64,000 nt of DNA from Prostheceraeus crozeri (taxonomy: Eukaryota > Platyhelminthes > Polycladida > Euryleptidae), in the NCBI GenBank assembly GCA_907163375.1, contig CAJQUW010004458.1:300147-364146 (forward strand), given 5' to 3'. Below are positions 19,746-31,925 of this stretch, piece after piece (within the stretch, counting starts at the first letter, position 1; each line of letters starts with the position of its first letter). Under the pieces are notes generated by a model. The model searched no databases. It was not told where the DNA came from and saw only the letters and a list, made by a program, of their open reading frames with translations. A program made the position numbers and the translations under genes.

Positions 19746-22700
19746 CCAAATGTGCTTCCGAGTATAAACAAAGTTAATTTACAAGTATCTCCTAACGTAT
19801 CTCTTACATCAATTACATTTTGTGATACTCTGCATGCTTTTTCTTTTCAAAATCATCAATTGACTTGTTTCTTCTATCTTCAGATAGCTTTGCGATATAT
19901 TCACGATTAAAACTCCAGCTGATCATTTCAAGTAATGGCATTCTTCATTTAAAAGGTGTTTCGCGATTTTTTGAAATTATTTTACCTCTCATTTCGATCC
20001 TTTGTTTTGTGATGTTCTCGTTAAGAATCCTTTCATAGTAGTAGTACATTTTTCATGTATTTAATTGATAAGAAGTTAAATTTTGTTTCTTTGAATCTCG
20101 AGGTGTAGTACAAAAATCGATGCCATAATAGAATTCTTCGGGTTGAATAATGGCACTATACCAAAACTTGACGCATTTCATTGATGTATACCGGAGTTAA
20201 CACTATTTAATTCTTTACTCTACGGCTGAAATGACATCATAGAGCATCCTCTTGCATTCAACCGACTGTCTGTTGACATGGGCATCCAGGACACGAGTCT
20301 CATATACGCAAGGTAACTACAGTGATTGCAAACTAATTATTGAATGGTTCCCTTAGTCAATCATTGATCGGTATTGATGTTTGTGACGGACTTTCTGTTA
20401 TGCTGCGGTTGTAATGCTACAAAGGTTATTTCATTTGGAAAGAGGAGGATAGCTATAATTATCAAACTTCATGGATCTCAGGATTGACCCAATTTATCTT
20501 TGGATTTACGGAAACGTAGGCACCATGTATACAGGTAGGTACATTCTGAATGTCATGCCGATAATTTCTCAGAAAGTATGTATACTTAACTATGAGATTT
20601 TCTTGTAATTTACATATTTCACTGTGAAAATTGTTTTTGATCTATGTATCAAAAATATTAAATTGGGTTGTGAGGTGTTGTATGACAGAGCACTTAAAAT
20701 TTTCTCTTCAAGCATTTTATTTTGTTTAAGTGCAGTGTTCTTCGAATGATTATATTACCGTTCCCGATCAAAGCGAAGAGGAAGAATTCATTGACACATT
20801 GTCAAAACGCATTGCTGACACAATTGTGAATGACTGAATTTCTTAAGGATTCAAACACGTATATTCCTAACGCGAAATTTCGGATACCTCATACGATAAA
20901 ATTTGTCGTGTTTAACAGGTAAGAATAACACGCTTTCAATCTAATTTGTCTCTCGCTCTGAGAGGCTTGTATGAACAATTGTACACTGTGTGCATAACAT
21001 ACACATTTTTTCTGAAATGTTGGTTAATAGGGTTGGATTAACTTGAAGAAAATATTCAATTGGGAAAATATGTATTAGGCTACTGTCATATTCCAGCAAA
21101 TAAAATCAGGATACGTACGGTATTCCAATACCAGACGCATGTTGATTGAAGTTCAATGTTTTCTCATTTATGTTTTTGGGACATCAGTATGCAGTACCAA
21201 ACTTTTTTACGAAATACATTTCAAATCACCAAAACTAAGTGAAGTTTACTTTCCTGGAAAAAATCAATAACACTTGAGACATCAGCCGAAAAGTAAAATA
21301 TCCATGGCGAATAACCACTGGTGTTACGATTTAAAATGAAAAGCTTATTAGGCCCTACATGATTTGGCCGAAGCGCTCTATGTGTAGCTCAGTTAAAAAA
21401 TCAACTATACTGAATTTAACATGAATCACATAATCTGCAGACGCCTTTTTTCTTTCCTTCAACCGATTGAATTTCTTCCAATTATCACCTGCATATGTTC
21501 CTTCGGAAGAATAGCGGTTGCTACGTTTTATGCAATTAATTGCGCTAAAACTGCATTCTACTAAATAGTAGGCCGAGAAGAAGGAGAAAAGAGCTTCGCT
21601 TTTGTATCGTTAGGCTTGTATATTGATCCACCGTTTGTTTGTAAAATCCTATCAGTTATCCTCTTATTCTTTAAAACACTTGACTGTCGGAGAGGGCCAC
21701 AGTTGCTAGCCAATGTCTATCAGTCGCGAGATAACAAAACTGTATGAGATTCCTTATCTCAGGGTCTCTAAGATCTCTTCATCCTTGAGATAAAAACAGA
21801 AATGCTTTCTCTCACCCATGACGCACATTCGGTCATTTCCAATAATTGCTTTTTAAAAAAAATTTGGGTGACGTGCCCCACTCCCCCTGCATATAAATCA
21901 TAATCATCATCTTCTAACCTTTGATTGTGCTCGTTTCTTATCTGTGGACTATCGCCGCAAAAGTATTAGTTGCAAACTTTTCCTACGAATAGTATCAGAA
22001 TCAGCGCATCCTCTTCACCATCTCTTACTGCCGATCATGAATCATTCTATAGACAATTTCGTCTTCCAGTGATCACTACATACAAGTCTACGTGAAAGCA
22101 GCTTCATCACATGTAGCCTCCTACTAAGTTGTACAATCATGAATTTTGTGTATAGCCCAATAACTTTGTAATGACTTTCTCATTCCATGAACTTTCGCTA
22201 ATGTATTTATTATGACTCACAATTCTCAATACTGAGACATCGATTGATGAAATACACCTTTTCCAATTCATGTATAAGAATACGACATTCAATCATTAAT
22301 TATCTCAAATCAAAGATAAAAAGGTGGTATGTTTTGAGATTATTAATTGATGAACTGAGATGTAAGATTACTTTGAATATCTACCTCAATTCAATCGTAA
22401 AATTATCAAAACGATAATGAATAGACTAAAATCAAATGTGAATGCTTGATGTTCTTGAAAAAAACTTACTGTATCCCAGTTGCTTCACTGTAGGCCCTAC
22501 TATTTGTGAACATATATATGCTAATGACTTTTGAGCCCTGTTTGCCTCAGGCATTTTCTTGTCGGTGAAGTACGTGTATTAGGGGGCATAAGCTCTCCCC
22601 CTAAGAATTTCTAAACCATTGACTTAGGCTATATGGCATAACATAATCAGGTATACCTATTTTGAGCATGCTCTATCCGATGGTGGTATCAGTTTTCATT

Positions 22701-23720
22701 CTAAGTTGATCTTGTTACTATAGATAGCTGTCCATGCTATAGATTAGCATTTTAAAATTCAAACAATCATTAAAATATCGTGATTGCATCTAACTTAGTC
22801 CGCAGAATTTCATGAAATCATAGAAGCAAGATTTATATCATAACTATATGCATCAGTAATCATATCACTAAATCTTTCAGAATAACATCGGTGAAAATAG
22901 AACAATTAAATGTTTAGTGAGTTGAGAAGTCTCGAAAAGTGTGTGTAATTAACTCAGTTTCAATGGATACATAGTAATTCCAGTTGGGGTAACAGCATAA
23001 TATTGTCAATTGCTTCCGGAAAACTCTCCAACTGTTTCAGACGATGTTATTAATTGGCAAACGTTTCAGTGGCTCACAGCTCACCTTGGTCACTGCCACA
23101 CCAGATAATACACTCTCAGTTATTGAATAATGAACGTGTATTTATAAGTAATATGTATAGAACATGCGCAATGTTAGTCATCATATTAAAAAAAGTAAAA
23201 AAGTATCTGAGTATTAATTGCATAATTACTCGACCAAGGTTATAGAGGTGAAAATCCAAAATGTCGAAAAATGAAGTCGTAAATTACTTTTCATCTGGCT
23301 CCTGTGGCTAAAATATTGGGCCTACCAAATAGGAGCTACTACCCAGAGAAAGCCAACACAAAGTTAAGAAAAGTCACATAAGCAGACCTTTAGACGATCA
23401 TTCGTTCCGGCGTGAGATAATAAAACTGAGTTAGCCATAATCCTTCCTGAGGCAAATAGTGTTAAGCAAGCCTTTCAGCTGTCATAATCGTCTTCTTAGT
23501 ATAAGTGAAATTGATAAGATTAAATAAAAACAGCAAGGCTTGTTTCTAAAAAAAATTGGCTTATTTCAATATTCAAATATGCTGCTTAGATTCAACGAAC
23601 ACCCTTTAAATTTATTTATGTATATGTGCATGTATCTCATGCATCAACATATAAATTTATGCACCTATATTTTATCTTTTATTCTATATCGAACAAAACA
23701 GCGAAAAATTATCCAAATAT

Positions 23721-23890
23721 TCATGTATTTATGAAAACGGAATGCTTCATCAATCTTTTCATAGCTGATGTCATCACTTGATACACAAGTCTAGAGGTCT
23801 CTACATAATCTTCATCATGCTCAAATGCTGCAACAATTCTTTGTTTGTCAGCCAAGGAAATGCTATTTCTTGGCATACGCGTATTTACAC
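23721..23890 (-). pseudogene. Tc1/mariner-type transposase N-terminal helix-turn-helix fragment
   Basis: The minus-strand frame reads MPRNSISLADKQRIVAAFEH followed by DEDYVETSRLV. This matches the first helices of the DNA-binding domain of IS630/Tc1/mariner transposases (S..DRQRIV.AFE.GDDYV.VA..L). The pattern is lost after about 35 residues and no DDE domain follows. It is an isolated fragment. Confidence 0.45.
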
Positions 23891-24796
23891 AATTATCAGT
23901 CGACAAACGGAACTAAACCTTTTTGCATAAATTATTTTCAAAGCTAAGTTTATTGAAAACAATTGTTCAAATGCAATTTGCAGGAGATCTAGGCAACGTT
24001 CGAAGTCGGGAGAGGTGCCATTAGAAGCGCATTGATCTCTTCTTTCTTTTGGTTACAAATGATTACCGCTTGGGATCAAGATGTTGTTCAGGGACAACAT
24101 GCAGCTTTAAAGATTTCTGCACAGCAAAGTCAGCGGATGAAACCGACTACATCAAACGTTTTACAGGATACAAGTGTAATTTACTGCGTGACGTTTTCGA
24201 TCTTCCCAGCAACTTTCTGTGCATGAATTGATAGAAAAATGAGGAGTCAATCGGTCTTTATCTGGGCATTTCAAAAGGATAAGTCAGAAGATAGCTATCT
24301 GCTTTCAAAATCATCTCTAAATTATCTCAATAAAAACAGCGCATGGAGAAAACGTGTAAAATCCCTTGAACTAAGGACAATAACTGACCATCAAGGAGTA
24401 GCTATTGAGACTGAATAACTTTGATATTGTTCTTTACATAACTCATCCAAGGACTTACAAAATCACTATTCATTTTGTACATTATATTATAGAATTTCAA
24501 ATTGAAGGGATGAGCGGTATAGACCTACCTGATTGGTAACTCAGCAACTACTGTTCCTATTGACGTCAAAGTTCATTTCAGTCTTCTCAATGATGAGAAG
24601 TTTGGAAGTGATAGGATAAGATCTTTAGTCTATGTTAGTCTAGAGGTGAGGCATTCGGAGGGAGATAAGTAAAAGAATTCCTATCCCACTGCGGTAAATA
24701 AAGAAATAGCATGCATGAAGGATGAGGAAACATTGTCTTGTTCATTTCCAGTTCAGCGATGATGAAACGTATTATCGTGACTTGAGAAGAGCTTAC

Positions 24797-24982
24797 CGTG
24801 CGAAAGAAGAATTTCTGTGTATTTGCACGAGTTCCAATTTTTGGAATCTGGATGCGTGCCTTTCTTCACATTATTTCGGATATTAGAGCAGGATAGAAAA
24901 CAAGTCCTACCATCTTCTTTGACCCATGAATTGCAAACAACGACAGTGCCATCGACAAATTGTACAAGGTGATACGGTTTGA
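24797..24982 (-). pseudogene. DUF4806-type protein, exon 2 (N-terminal VQF/W domain)
   Basis: A 186-nt exon between the acceptor TCTCATTTCAG and the donor CACG|GTAAGC. It encodes KPYHLVQFVDGTVVV, then SWVKEDGRTCFL and KYTEILLSH. This follows the N-terminal module seen before DUF4806 in animal proteins: a Tyr-His-x-Val-x-Phe strand, a Trp near residue 30, and a closing VxVLSS-like strand. Both ends are in phase 1, matching exon 1 (25129-25147) and the 3' exon at 18436 with no frame disruption, which supports true splicing. Confidence 0.72.
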
Positions 24983-25128
24983 CTGAAATGAGAAATGAAA
25001 CCACTGTTGAAATTTGTTTAACAATATCTTTCCAGTCGATAATATGGAACAGTAATGATAGCGATTTAATTGTAGCCACACAACAGTTCTCTCAAAATAA
25101 ATGACCGCGATAAATGAATTACACTCAC

Positions 25129-25147
25129 CTTTACATGCAGTGATCAT
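25129..25147 (-). pseudogene. DUF4806-type protein, first coding exon
   Basis: ATG at 25147 starts the short peptide M-I-T-A-C-K and then G|GTGAGT, a strong donor at 25129/25128. An in-frame TGA lies six bases upstream (25151-25153), so this ATG is the natural start. The exon overlaps the last 17 nt of the transposase reading frame, which ends in TAA at 25131-25133 in another frame. Confidence 0.6.
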
Positions 25148-26765
25148 GATTCAGTAATGGGATGATAATGAATACATCATTACAAGGCAGTCCACATGCC
25201 TTGCTTAGGATTTCGCACGCTGATATCTCTTCAAGTTCCTTCTTCTTAATTTTGACATAGACAACTCCTATTAAAGAACTAGCGAATGGTTGATCGTATA
25301 TGTTGACACAATTAATGAATTTCTGTACTTTGAATCTGTTGTCACCGACATTTTCTTCAATAAATGCTACAGACTTATCAGTGCAAATGATGCACCGATC
25401 CTTGAAGGAAGAATTCAATATCCTTTGGCTGCCTCGACTCCTACGCTCATGTGAACAACCCTGCATATCTGATGCTCTATAGAAAATCTGTTCAATAACT
25501 TTATGCCCGCTACGCACTCTGTTCTTGATTATCTGCAAAAAAATTTCATATCTAAAAGCTGACGGTTCATCTAGGGATCCATGCATAGTGCAGTCAACGG
25601 ACAAGTGCAATAACGAATGGACGTTGTAAACGACGAAGGCCTTTCCATATAACACTATGCTTTTATCGAAAAAGATTTCCAACAAAGTCTGTATAGTATC
25701 AACATTCTGGCTGCAATTCGACTGACTTAGTAGAGTAATAGCAAGGTGAAGGACAATGAAGTGATTATATGCGTCCTCAGAAATGGTCTGTCTTAATACA
25801 ACCACTCCAACGTACAGTAAAAACGCCCTATATTCCGATGCTTTCCAGAACTTAACTTCATCAAGCCCCCGAGGCCATCGAACAAACTCTGATGGCATAT
25901 ATGGAGCAATTGCTCTAATGTTATCAGATATACTCGATAAGATTCTGCCAGACAGGCGAACTTTGTCGGCACTTCCAGACATCCAGAATTTAATCATTCT
26001 GCGCATTACACCTAGGTATACACAATGCATACCGTCCAGAGGAAAATCCTGAACCATGTCAAGTTGTGCAATGTCAGTCAGTGGCGTTGGTTCATTGTGA
26101 TGATCACTATAACGGTTACTTCTGAAGTCATCATTTGTTCTCAAACGATTATTTCTTTCAGTGAATATCACACATCTACTTTCGTAACAGTATTCCTCCT
26201 CAATGGTACACTTATCACATGCAAAATATCCACTTTGATATTTTATTCCTTTTATCATGTTTCTTGCAGGAGCGTCGCAAATTATTCTCAGTCTTCCTAA
26301 TTTAATATTTCCTTCATTTTCTAAAAAACCAACCTCTATGATGCTGTTAATTTCATCAACAAAGGAGCTAAGATAATCCTGTAAATCTGGTTTTCCTTTT
26401 CCATAGAATATGCCAATCAAAAACGGAGAGTTACTTAAATCCTTGACAAAACCGATTACGGGCCAGCATTGGTTGGAAGAGCTCTTGAAAAAGCTTATGC
26501 CGTCAAAATTGACGTCCAGATCGATCTTTAATGTGGAGGATTTCAAGAGTAAATGTCGAATCGCATTTCTAATACCGATGTAATAAAAATTGTTCGAGAT
26601 ATATCCTGTTTTCATAATTGGCTTTCTATTCATTAATTGTCTCGCTGTTTTCGGAATGGTCGCATTGGGAAAATAGTTGCTTATCAAATGCAGAAGACTA
26701 GTGAATTTGTGGTATGTTCGCTTCCAGAGCCCATTTCCGCAGAGCCTCATGAAAAGGCGTGTCAT
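25131..26765 (-). pseudogene. CACTA-like (EnSpm-related) transposase, main open frame
   Basis: This long frame of about 520 usable residues has the features of the animal CACTA-like transposase family. In order it shows LDVNFDGISFFKSS (first catalytic Asp region), WPVIGFVKDL, CDAPARNMIKGI with YFACDKC (second Asp plus Cys pair), DMVQDFPLDGMHCVYLGVMR, and YGKAFVVYNVHSLLHL with the following acidic segment. The reading frame is true from about 26700. Upstream residues belong to the frame at 26698-27042, so a single-base shift near 26700 splits the protein. The 3' end overlaps the start of the DUF4806-type gene. The enzyme would cut and paste its own element; terminal repeats were not located. 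Confidence 0.8.
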
Positions 26766-27042
26766 CTACACCTACGTGTTGAATAGGCGAGAAAAGTTGA
26801 GTTAAATCATCCGGTAAATCAATTTCAGAAATTTCTATGTCTATATCATCATGTATGTGGTCTTCTGATGGATAATCATGACTGCGAAAAGTCTGGCTCC
26901 CGCCATCTTCAAGAACTGATTGAAGTTCTGCTGCACTGTTACTATGGTGCAATGCTACATTAGGCTGGAAGGAAGTTTGTCCCCAATCATTCCAAAATTT
27001 GTCGATTTTCCTCTTAAAATTTCGCTTTTCGTTTTTGTTCAT
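26698..27042 (-). pseudogene. CACTA-like transposase, N-terminal open frame
   Basis: Starts MNKNEKRNFKRKIDKFWNDW just after TTTCAG|GTACAAA, implying a spliced 5' leader. It contains an acidic segment (DIDIEISEIDLPDDLTQLF) and ends LRKWALEANIPQIH. The last part is the conserved start of the transposase fold, normally continued by a hydrophobic helix. The continuation (FTSLLHLISNYFPNATIPK) lies in the other frame from 26697 on, so a one-base indel at this point breaks the gene. Confidence 0.7.
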
Positions 27043-28111
27043 TTTGTACCTGAAATGGCAATGTATGGAATTTTTGGTTGTGTAGCTTAGTCGTCTTTCA
27101 AATAGGCAAATTTTATAACATGAAGATTGAATCGAGTTTTGTGGTAGTGGCTTCGTGCAGTAGTTGCTGGTATCACCGTATCACGTACCGACGGCATTTC
27201 ATTTATTAGTGGATCAGAATTGGTATACCCCTGAAAACCTTGTCGCAATATCTGCATATTTTTGTGGCAATCGATCTATGTGCCATCCATCAATTTCGAT
27301 TATTGTGACATTTCAGCAATTCGTCCGCGATCTATCTTTTCTTGACAATACTATGTCGGTTCTTGACAACTCCAGGTTCTTCTGTACATGTACAGTAGGC
27401 TACATACATGTATATTCAACTATGAATAATTTGAATTTACAAAGTAGACCTGATGAGTAAGAAAACGTTAAATCGAAATCGTAAGTAGGGCCTATGAATT
27501 TTAATAGAAGTATCTCTCAAAAATTTGATGGATCATGTTCAAAAGAGCCAAGACTCGAAAACATGAAGCAAGAGCGGATAGGGATGGGATCACCGTTTAA
27601 ATTTTTATAACCGGCTGACCGATCCTATTGTGTAGATTTTATGTCGAAATTGTTAGCACCTTCTTAACTAATCTTATTACCCTTTGGTTCGCTAAAATAA
27701 ACTAAATAAGATAATATCAATAATAAATTCAATATCATCTAATTGCAATTAATTCTCCCAATCACTGACGGTGTTCTACTAAAAAAATTACAGGCCCAGG
27801 CCTGGTAAAGCCCGTGGTATATACCCGGCCTACTTGCAAGTCTAATTATTCGATTTGTCTGAAAGTTCATCATTGAAAGTCAGCTCATCGTGGAATCACA
27901 CTTCAAAGAAAATGGAAACTTTTTACTCATTGAAATAAATTTGAAGGCAAGCTGCCAACAGGGTGCTAGAAAATTTGATAACTTGAAACAAAATTGATCG
28001 GGTGGTATCATTTGCCGATTTATCACAGAATGCGATCCAGAGATGATGAAAATTCAATCTGGGAACTTCGAAACTAATCATCCTAGACAGCGGATTTTAG
28101 GCAAAAACATG
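27043..28111. other. Sequence upstream of the CACTA-like transposase; nothing recognised
   Basis: AT-rich with short spurious frames. It may contain the untranslated leader and the right end of the transposon, but no terminal repeat could be identified. Confidence 0.4.
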
Positions 28112-28479
28112 GGCACTCCTGTACTTTACTGGTCCCTATATGGGAATGCGAGAAACTACCTGTACTTTACTGGTCCCTAAATATCCCCTCCTTTACTTTG
28201 CTGGTCCCAAATTTATCACGAACGCAGACGTGTTGCCATGTGTTGCCATCGTGCGAATGAACTATGGCTGGTGATCTATGAACTCCCACGCAGATGCTTT
28301 CAGCAATATTCTTGGACATCTTGCTGAATGGCATATAATTTCTTAATATCTTTATAGCAAAAAATGTTGTTCAATTGGATAAATATTTGTTTTTTAATTT
28401 GGGAATAGTGAAGTACAGGAGGTAATATTTAGGGACCAGTGAAGTACAGAAGGAAACACAGGAAAGTACAGGAGTGCCA
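28112..28479. repeat. Foldback element with GGCACTCCTGTACTTTACTGG ends
   Basis: Left arm 28112-28207 contains three spaced copies of CTGTACTTTACTGGTCCC-like sequence. Right arm 28402-28479 contains their complements (AGTGAAGTACAGGAGG, GGGACCAGTGAAGTACAG). The ends are GGCACTCC and GGAGTGCC. The centre of about 190 bp is unique AT-rich DNA. There is no open frame, so it is non-autonomous. Confidence 0.75.
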
Positions 28480-29539
28480 AAATATGTTCTGAGCAAACTA
28501 GGTACGTACAGGGGGACATAATGAAGTGATTATCAGGTAATTATGAAGCAAGCGAAACTCCTCCTATTATCACTTTGACGAATAATATTCCTGCGCTTAG
28601 TAGGCCTAGTACTCAACTTTTATAATTATAGTTTTCGGTTGCTAGATTTACTTTACACTATTTCCGCTATCGTCTTATTTGAAATACAGGTAGTTCAAAC
28701 TCAAACGATGGCAAACAATATTTGCCTAGTTTGAAATGTAAATGGAGGTGTGAACGTTTGCTCGTTAGAAAAATCAACTCATTTTAGAGTGAAAGTTAAC
28801 ATCGGAAAGTCAAACACGTGTAACTTTGTTTCTAAGTCACACTTTAGATCGTAAATTCATAGGTCATTATACATAGTATGAACCATCCAAATTTCAGATT
28901 TGAAGGCGTTCAGTTGAGAAAGGTGGACTGCAGATATATTTTCTGTGTTTAGGCAAAAGCGGAAATATTCTTCGTATTTTGGTAAGATTAGTTGAATTAT
29001 TCTTGTTGACAGCATTTTTAATGGTACACTTCATGCATAGCAGCATATTTCCTTATTCACTTAATCTGATGTGCATGGAATTGAATTTGACGAATTAGAG
29101 TTATTAACATCGATACTTTGGTTTCTTATTGAATTATTGTTTGTATAATTTCTTAGTGAGAGTGCTGAATTTCATTCCTTTGAATGGCCAAAGCTGTTAT
29201 TCCTCCTAGGAGAGTACTTTTAAGTACTTACTTTTAAGTAAGAGTTCTTCATATAATTGGAAAGCCCTATCATAATCAAGCCAAGTGCTTGAAATAATTT
29301 CATGTGGTACCCGAGAACAAAAAATATCTGGACCTGTCGAAGCTCACCTGAACCCATCGATTGCAATGCGGAAAGTGAAAGTCATCCGACGCACCGAGGA
29401 CTCATTTCTTCAATATGAACCAATCCACACACGCCTATTCATACTGCAGTGTGTGATCAGCCAGATGGAATTCGAATAGTCGAAGAGGACAACTGAGTCA
29501 GTATCATTGGAAGCGATCTATGCGCAGCTGCATCATCAG
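28480..29539. other. No recognisable feature
   Basis: AT-rich sequence between two elements. The short open frame at 29285-29479 has no family motif. Confidence 0.5.
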
Positions 29540-31106
29540 CAGAGCTGGAAAAATTCCACTGAAATTTTTTAATTCCAATTCCGGAGCAGAAATTTCAATT
29601 CCAATTCCAGTCGAAACAGTTCAATTCAATTCCAATTCCATAATAAGATTCAATTCCGATAATTGCATGTCGCGTATAGTGTCTTATGTTAATGTATCTA
29701 ACGTTTGTTCGTTTCAATCTAACCCATGTGCCCTTATTCTATCCTCGTTGTTCCTGTGCGCCGTTCCCTGCGTCGTTCCTATGTGCTTATTCATGCTCAT
29801 AGTTTATATTTCTTGTGTACATGTATACCGGTATATGTAACCGGTCAGCCTACGCCATTTTCATTTCGTAAACGAGATATTCAATATCTCGTGAAAAAAA
29901 GAAAAGAAAGTTAACGGTCAGCAAAGAATCAAGCGCTGAGAGAGAGAGAGAGATGAGATGCGAATAAATCGATTAATAAACTGACAGAAGAAAGAAATTG
30001 AGTGTGCGAATAACGTGATTGTCGATGAAAGAAAAAACGACAATAAAAATGATATCATGAAATCTGATTAATGGTCCATGTCAAAATAAGAGATTAAAAA
30101 TTTCATGATAAGAACGAAATGTGGTCGGGTCGAAAGCTAACGAGCAGAGATTAAAGGAAACTCTTTCAGTTTTCAAAAGAAAGGGGTTTTATCGTCAAGT
30201 CTCAAAAATTTTCCATAAATTAGAAACGATGAGAAATTGACACAACAACAACTACCAACAACAACACAGCAGCATATACGGCATCACATCAGTGAGCGCG
30301 ATTGAAGATTGACGGTATAAGTGACACTGATATTTATGATATTATTTTGGCATAAGTGAGTCCGATCGAATTGAAGTGAATTCAACATTAAGAAGTGAAC
30401 TGCAAGTTTGAAGTTTTTCTTTTATCGTTGCGTATCGCATCTATATAACTATAGTCTTTAAAATTAATATTGTTAATTGTTGTGATTGGAAGTTGAATAA
30501 TAGTTCATGTAATTGAATAATTGATTATTAGAATAATTTGTTGACGCTGTCTATAGTATGATTTGAACTGACAGGGTTGCTGCCCTTAAATGCAGCGTTA
30601 ATTTTCCTCTTTCAAAACCAATTGTTTTTCGTGTGTACAACAATGAAGTAAATCTCCAATTTTTGTGCTTATCCTATCAAGAACTGAATTCAACGATTGT
30701 TTTATTTTGATTAATTGTCTTAGTTGATAAATAACTAGATAACAGATTGAACAATGATGATTGTCTTTTCATTGTTTGCTTAATCGCTGAAATAACATTG
30801 TCCGGGGCTGTAGGCCCATCGAAGTCACAAAAAACACCCTTTATTCAACAATAGAATAAAGCTACTTCTGTCGATCTATCTCTCTCTTATCTCTGCGTGC
30901 AGTTAACACACCGGCCGAGTACTGTGATTTCAATTTTTGTACAAATAGATTTATCACAGGTCTATCGAAAAAGTGGAATTGAGGTTTATCAAGGTCAATT
31001 CCAATTCCAGTAGATTTAAATATCGTCGATTCCAATTCCAATTCCGACGAAAAATGGAATTAATTCCGGATCGGAATTAATTCCAATTCCGACTTTTCCA
31101 ACTCTG
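29540..31106. mobile_element. Non-autonomous hAT-like element with AATTCC subterminal repeats
   Basis: The ends are imperfect inverted repeats: CAGAGCTGGAAAAATTCC at 29540 and the complement of CAGAGTTGGAAAAGTCGG ending at 31106. A CAG(A/G)G start is typical of hAT. Both ends carry clusters of AATTCCAATTCC (29569-29660 and 30975-31095), in inverted arrangement as expected for transposase binding sites. The interior has a GA microsatellite (29938-29953) and no coding capacity. No convincing 8-bp target duplication was found, so the exact borders remain uncertain. Confidence 0.55.
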
Positions 31107-31576
31107 ATCTGACACTATCGGTCGGTGATAATAAGCAAAGCAAAGCCATTGATGAAAAACACGCCGTTTGTTTTTTGCCGCGAATACGCGACGGTCATCG
31201 ACGGTCTTCGGTTGAGCTTTGCATGAAGGAAAGTCTCTTGCTATGCTATGCCACACCTCTGTTGACAATGACAACACTTTCGAGGATTTTGCTTCGTCGG
31301 CCATCAACAATAGTTAGACGATTGTGAAGTCTCTCACAGCGTAAATAAATCAAGATGAGTTAGCTCCAGGCCCGTCGTCAGAATGGATTTACAGTGGGGG
31401 GGGGGGCTCAGCTTTTGACTGGAGGGGCAAGTGTTTGTGATTTTTATATTCAACGAAGCACATAACCAATATACCTAATCATGCATATTTGACATTCCTG
31501 TGCTTCACATATCTGTATTTTCGTACTTTCTATTGTAATCGCAAGTTAGCTAAATTAAAACATGCACAGATCAAGT

Positions 31577-31925
31577 ATTCAAATGTAATTCAAAAAAGCA
31601 AAAAAGTTGTAAGCGTTTGTGAACATTGCTAAATGTCTTCAAGAAAGACTGAACGTCAATATTTTCCACCCTATCTTTCTCAAAAGTCAAAAAGCACAAA
31701 CTGGCTCGTCGAGACTGCGTCATGCTTCGTCGTAGTGGCCGATCAATGCGGGTAAGTGCCGAAAACGACGCCTCACAGACAGCAGTGGAACAGGCCATTG
31801 TTGACACCGCCGCAAATAATCGTACGTGCACTGGAAGGCCTCTCTTTGATTATGCAAAACATCGAGAAGTATGGAAGTAGGCCTCCCGTCGATTTTCTTC
31901 TTGAGATAGCGTCTCACCAAATCTA
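31577..31925 (-). pseudogene. hAT transposase C-terminal fragment
   Basis: Minus strand, two frames joined by a shift near 31800. The first reads VRRYLKKKIDGRPTSILLDV and the second TMACSTAVCEASFSALTRID followed by RPLRRSMTQSRRASLCFLTF. The latter is the hAT dimerisation signature (A..E.SFS...RI...LR.SM...R...L) of the TTF-zinc-finger/hAT group. It belongs to a different subfamily from the three coiled-coil-tailed fragments in this window. Confidence 0.7.

Larger units (their letters stand above)
18437..24796 (-). other. 6.4-kb intron of the DUF4806-type gene
   Basis: The intron runs from GTAAGC (24796) to TTTCATACAG (18437) on the minus strand. It contains a tRNA-derived SINE (19556-19745), a pair of divergent unknown open frames (18701-19258) and a Tc1/mariner helix-turn-helix fragment (23721-23890). 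The stretches 19750-23700 and 23910-24750 show nothing recognisable. Confidence 0.6.

Noticed and set aside
29532..31114. 8-bp target duplication around the AATTCC element
   Set aside because: The flanks ATCATCAG and ATCTGACA do not match, so no duplication is claimed.
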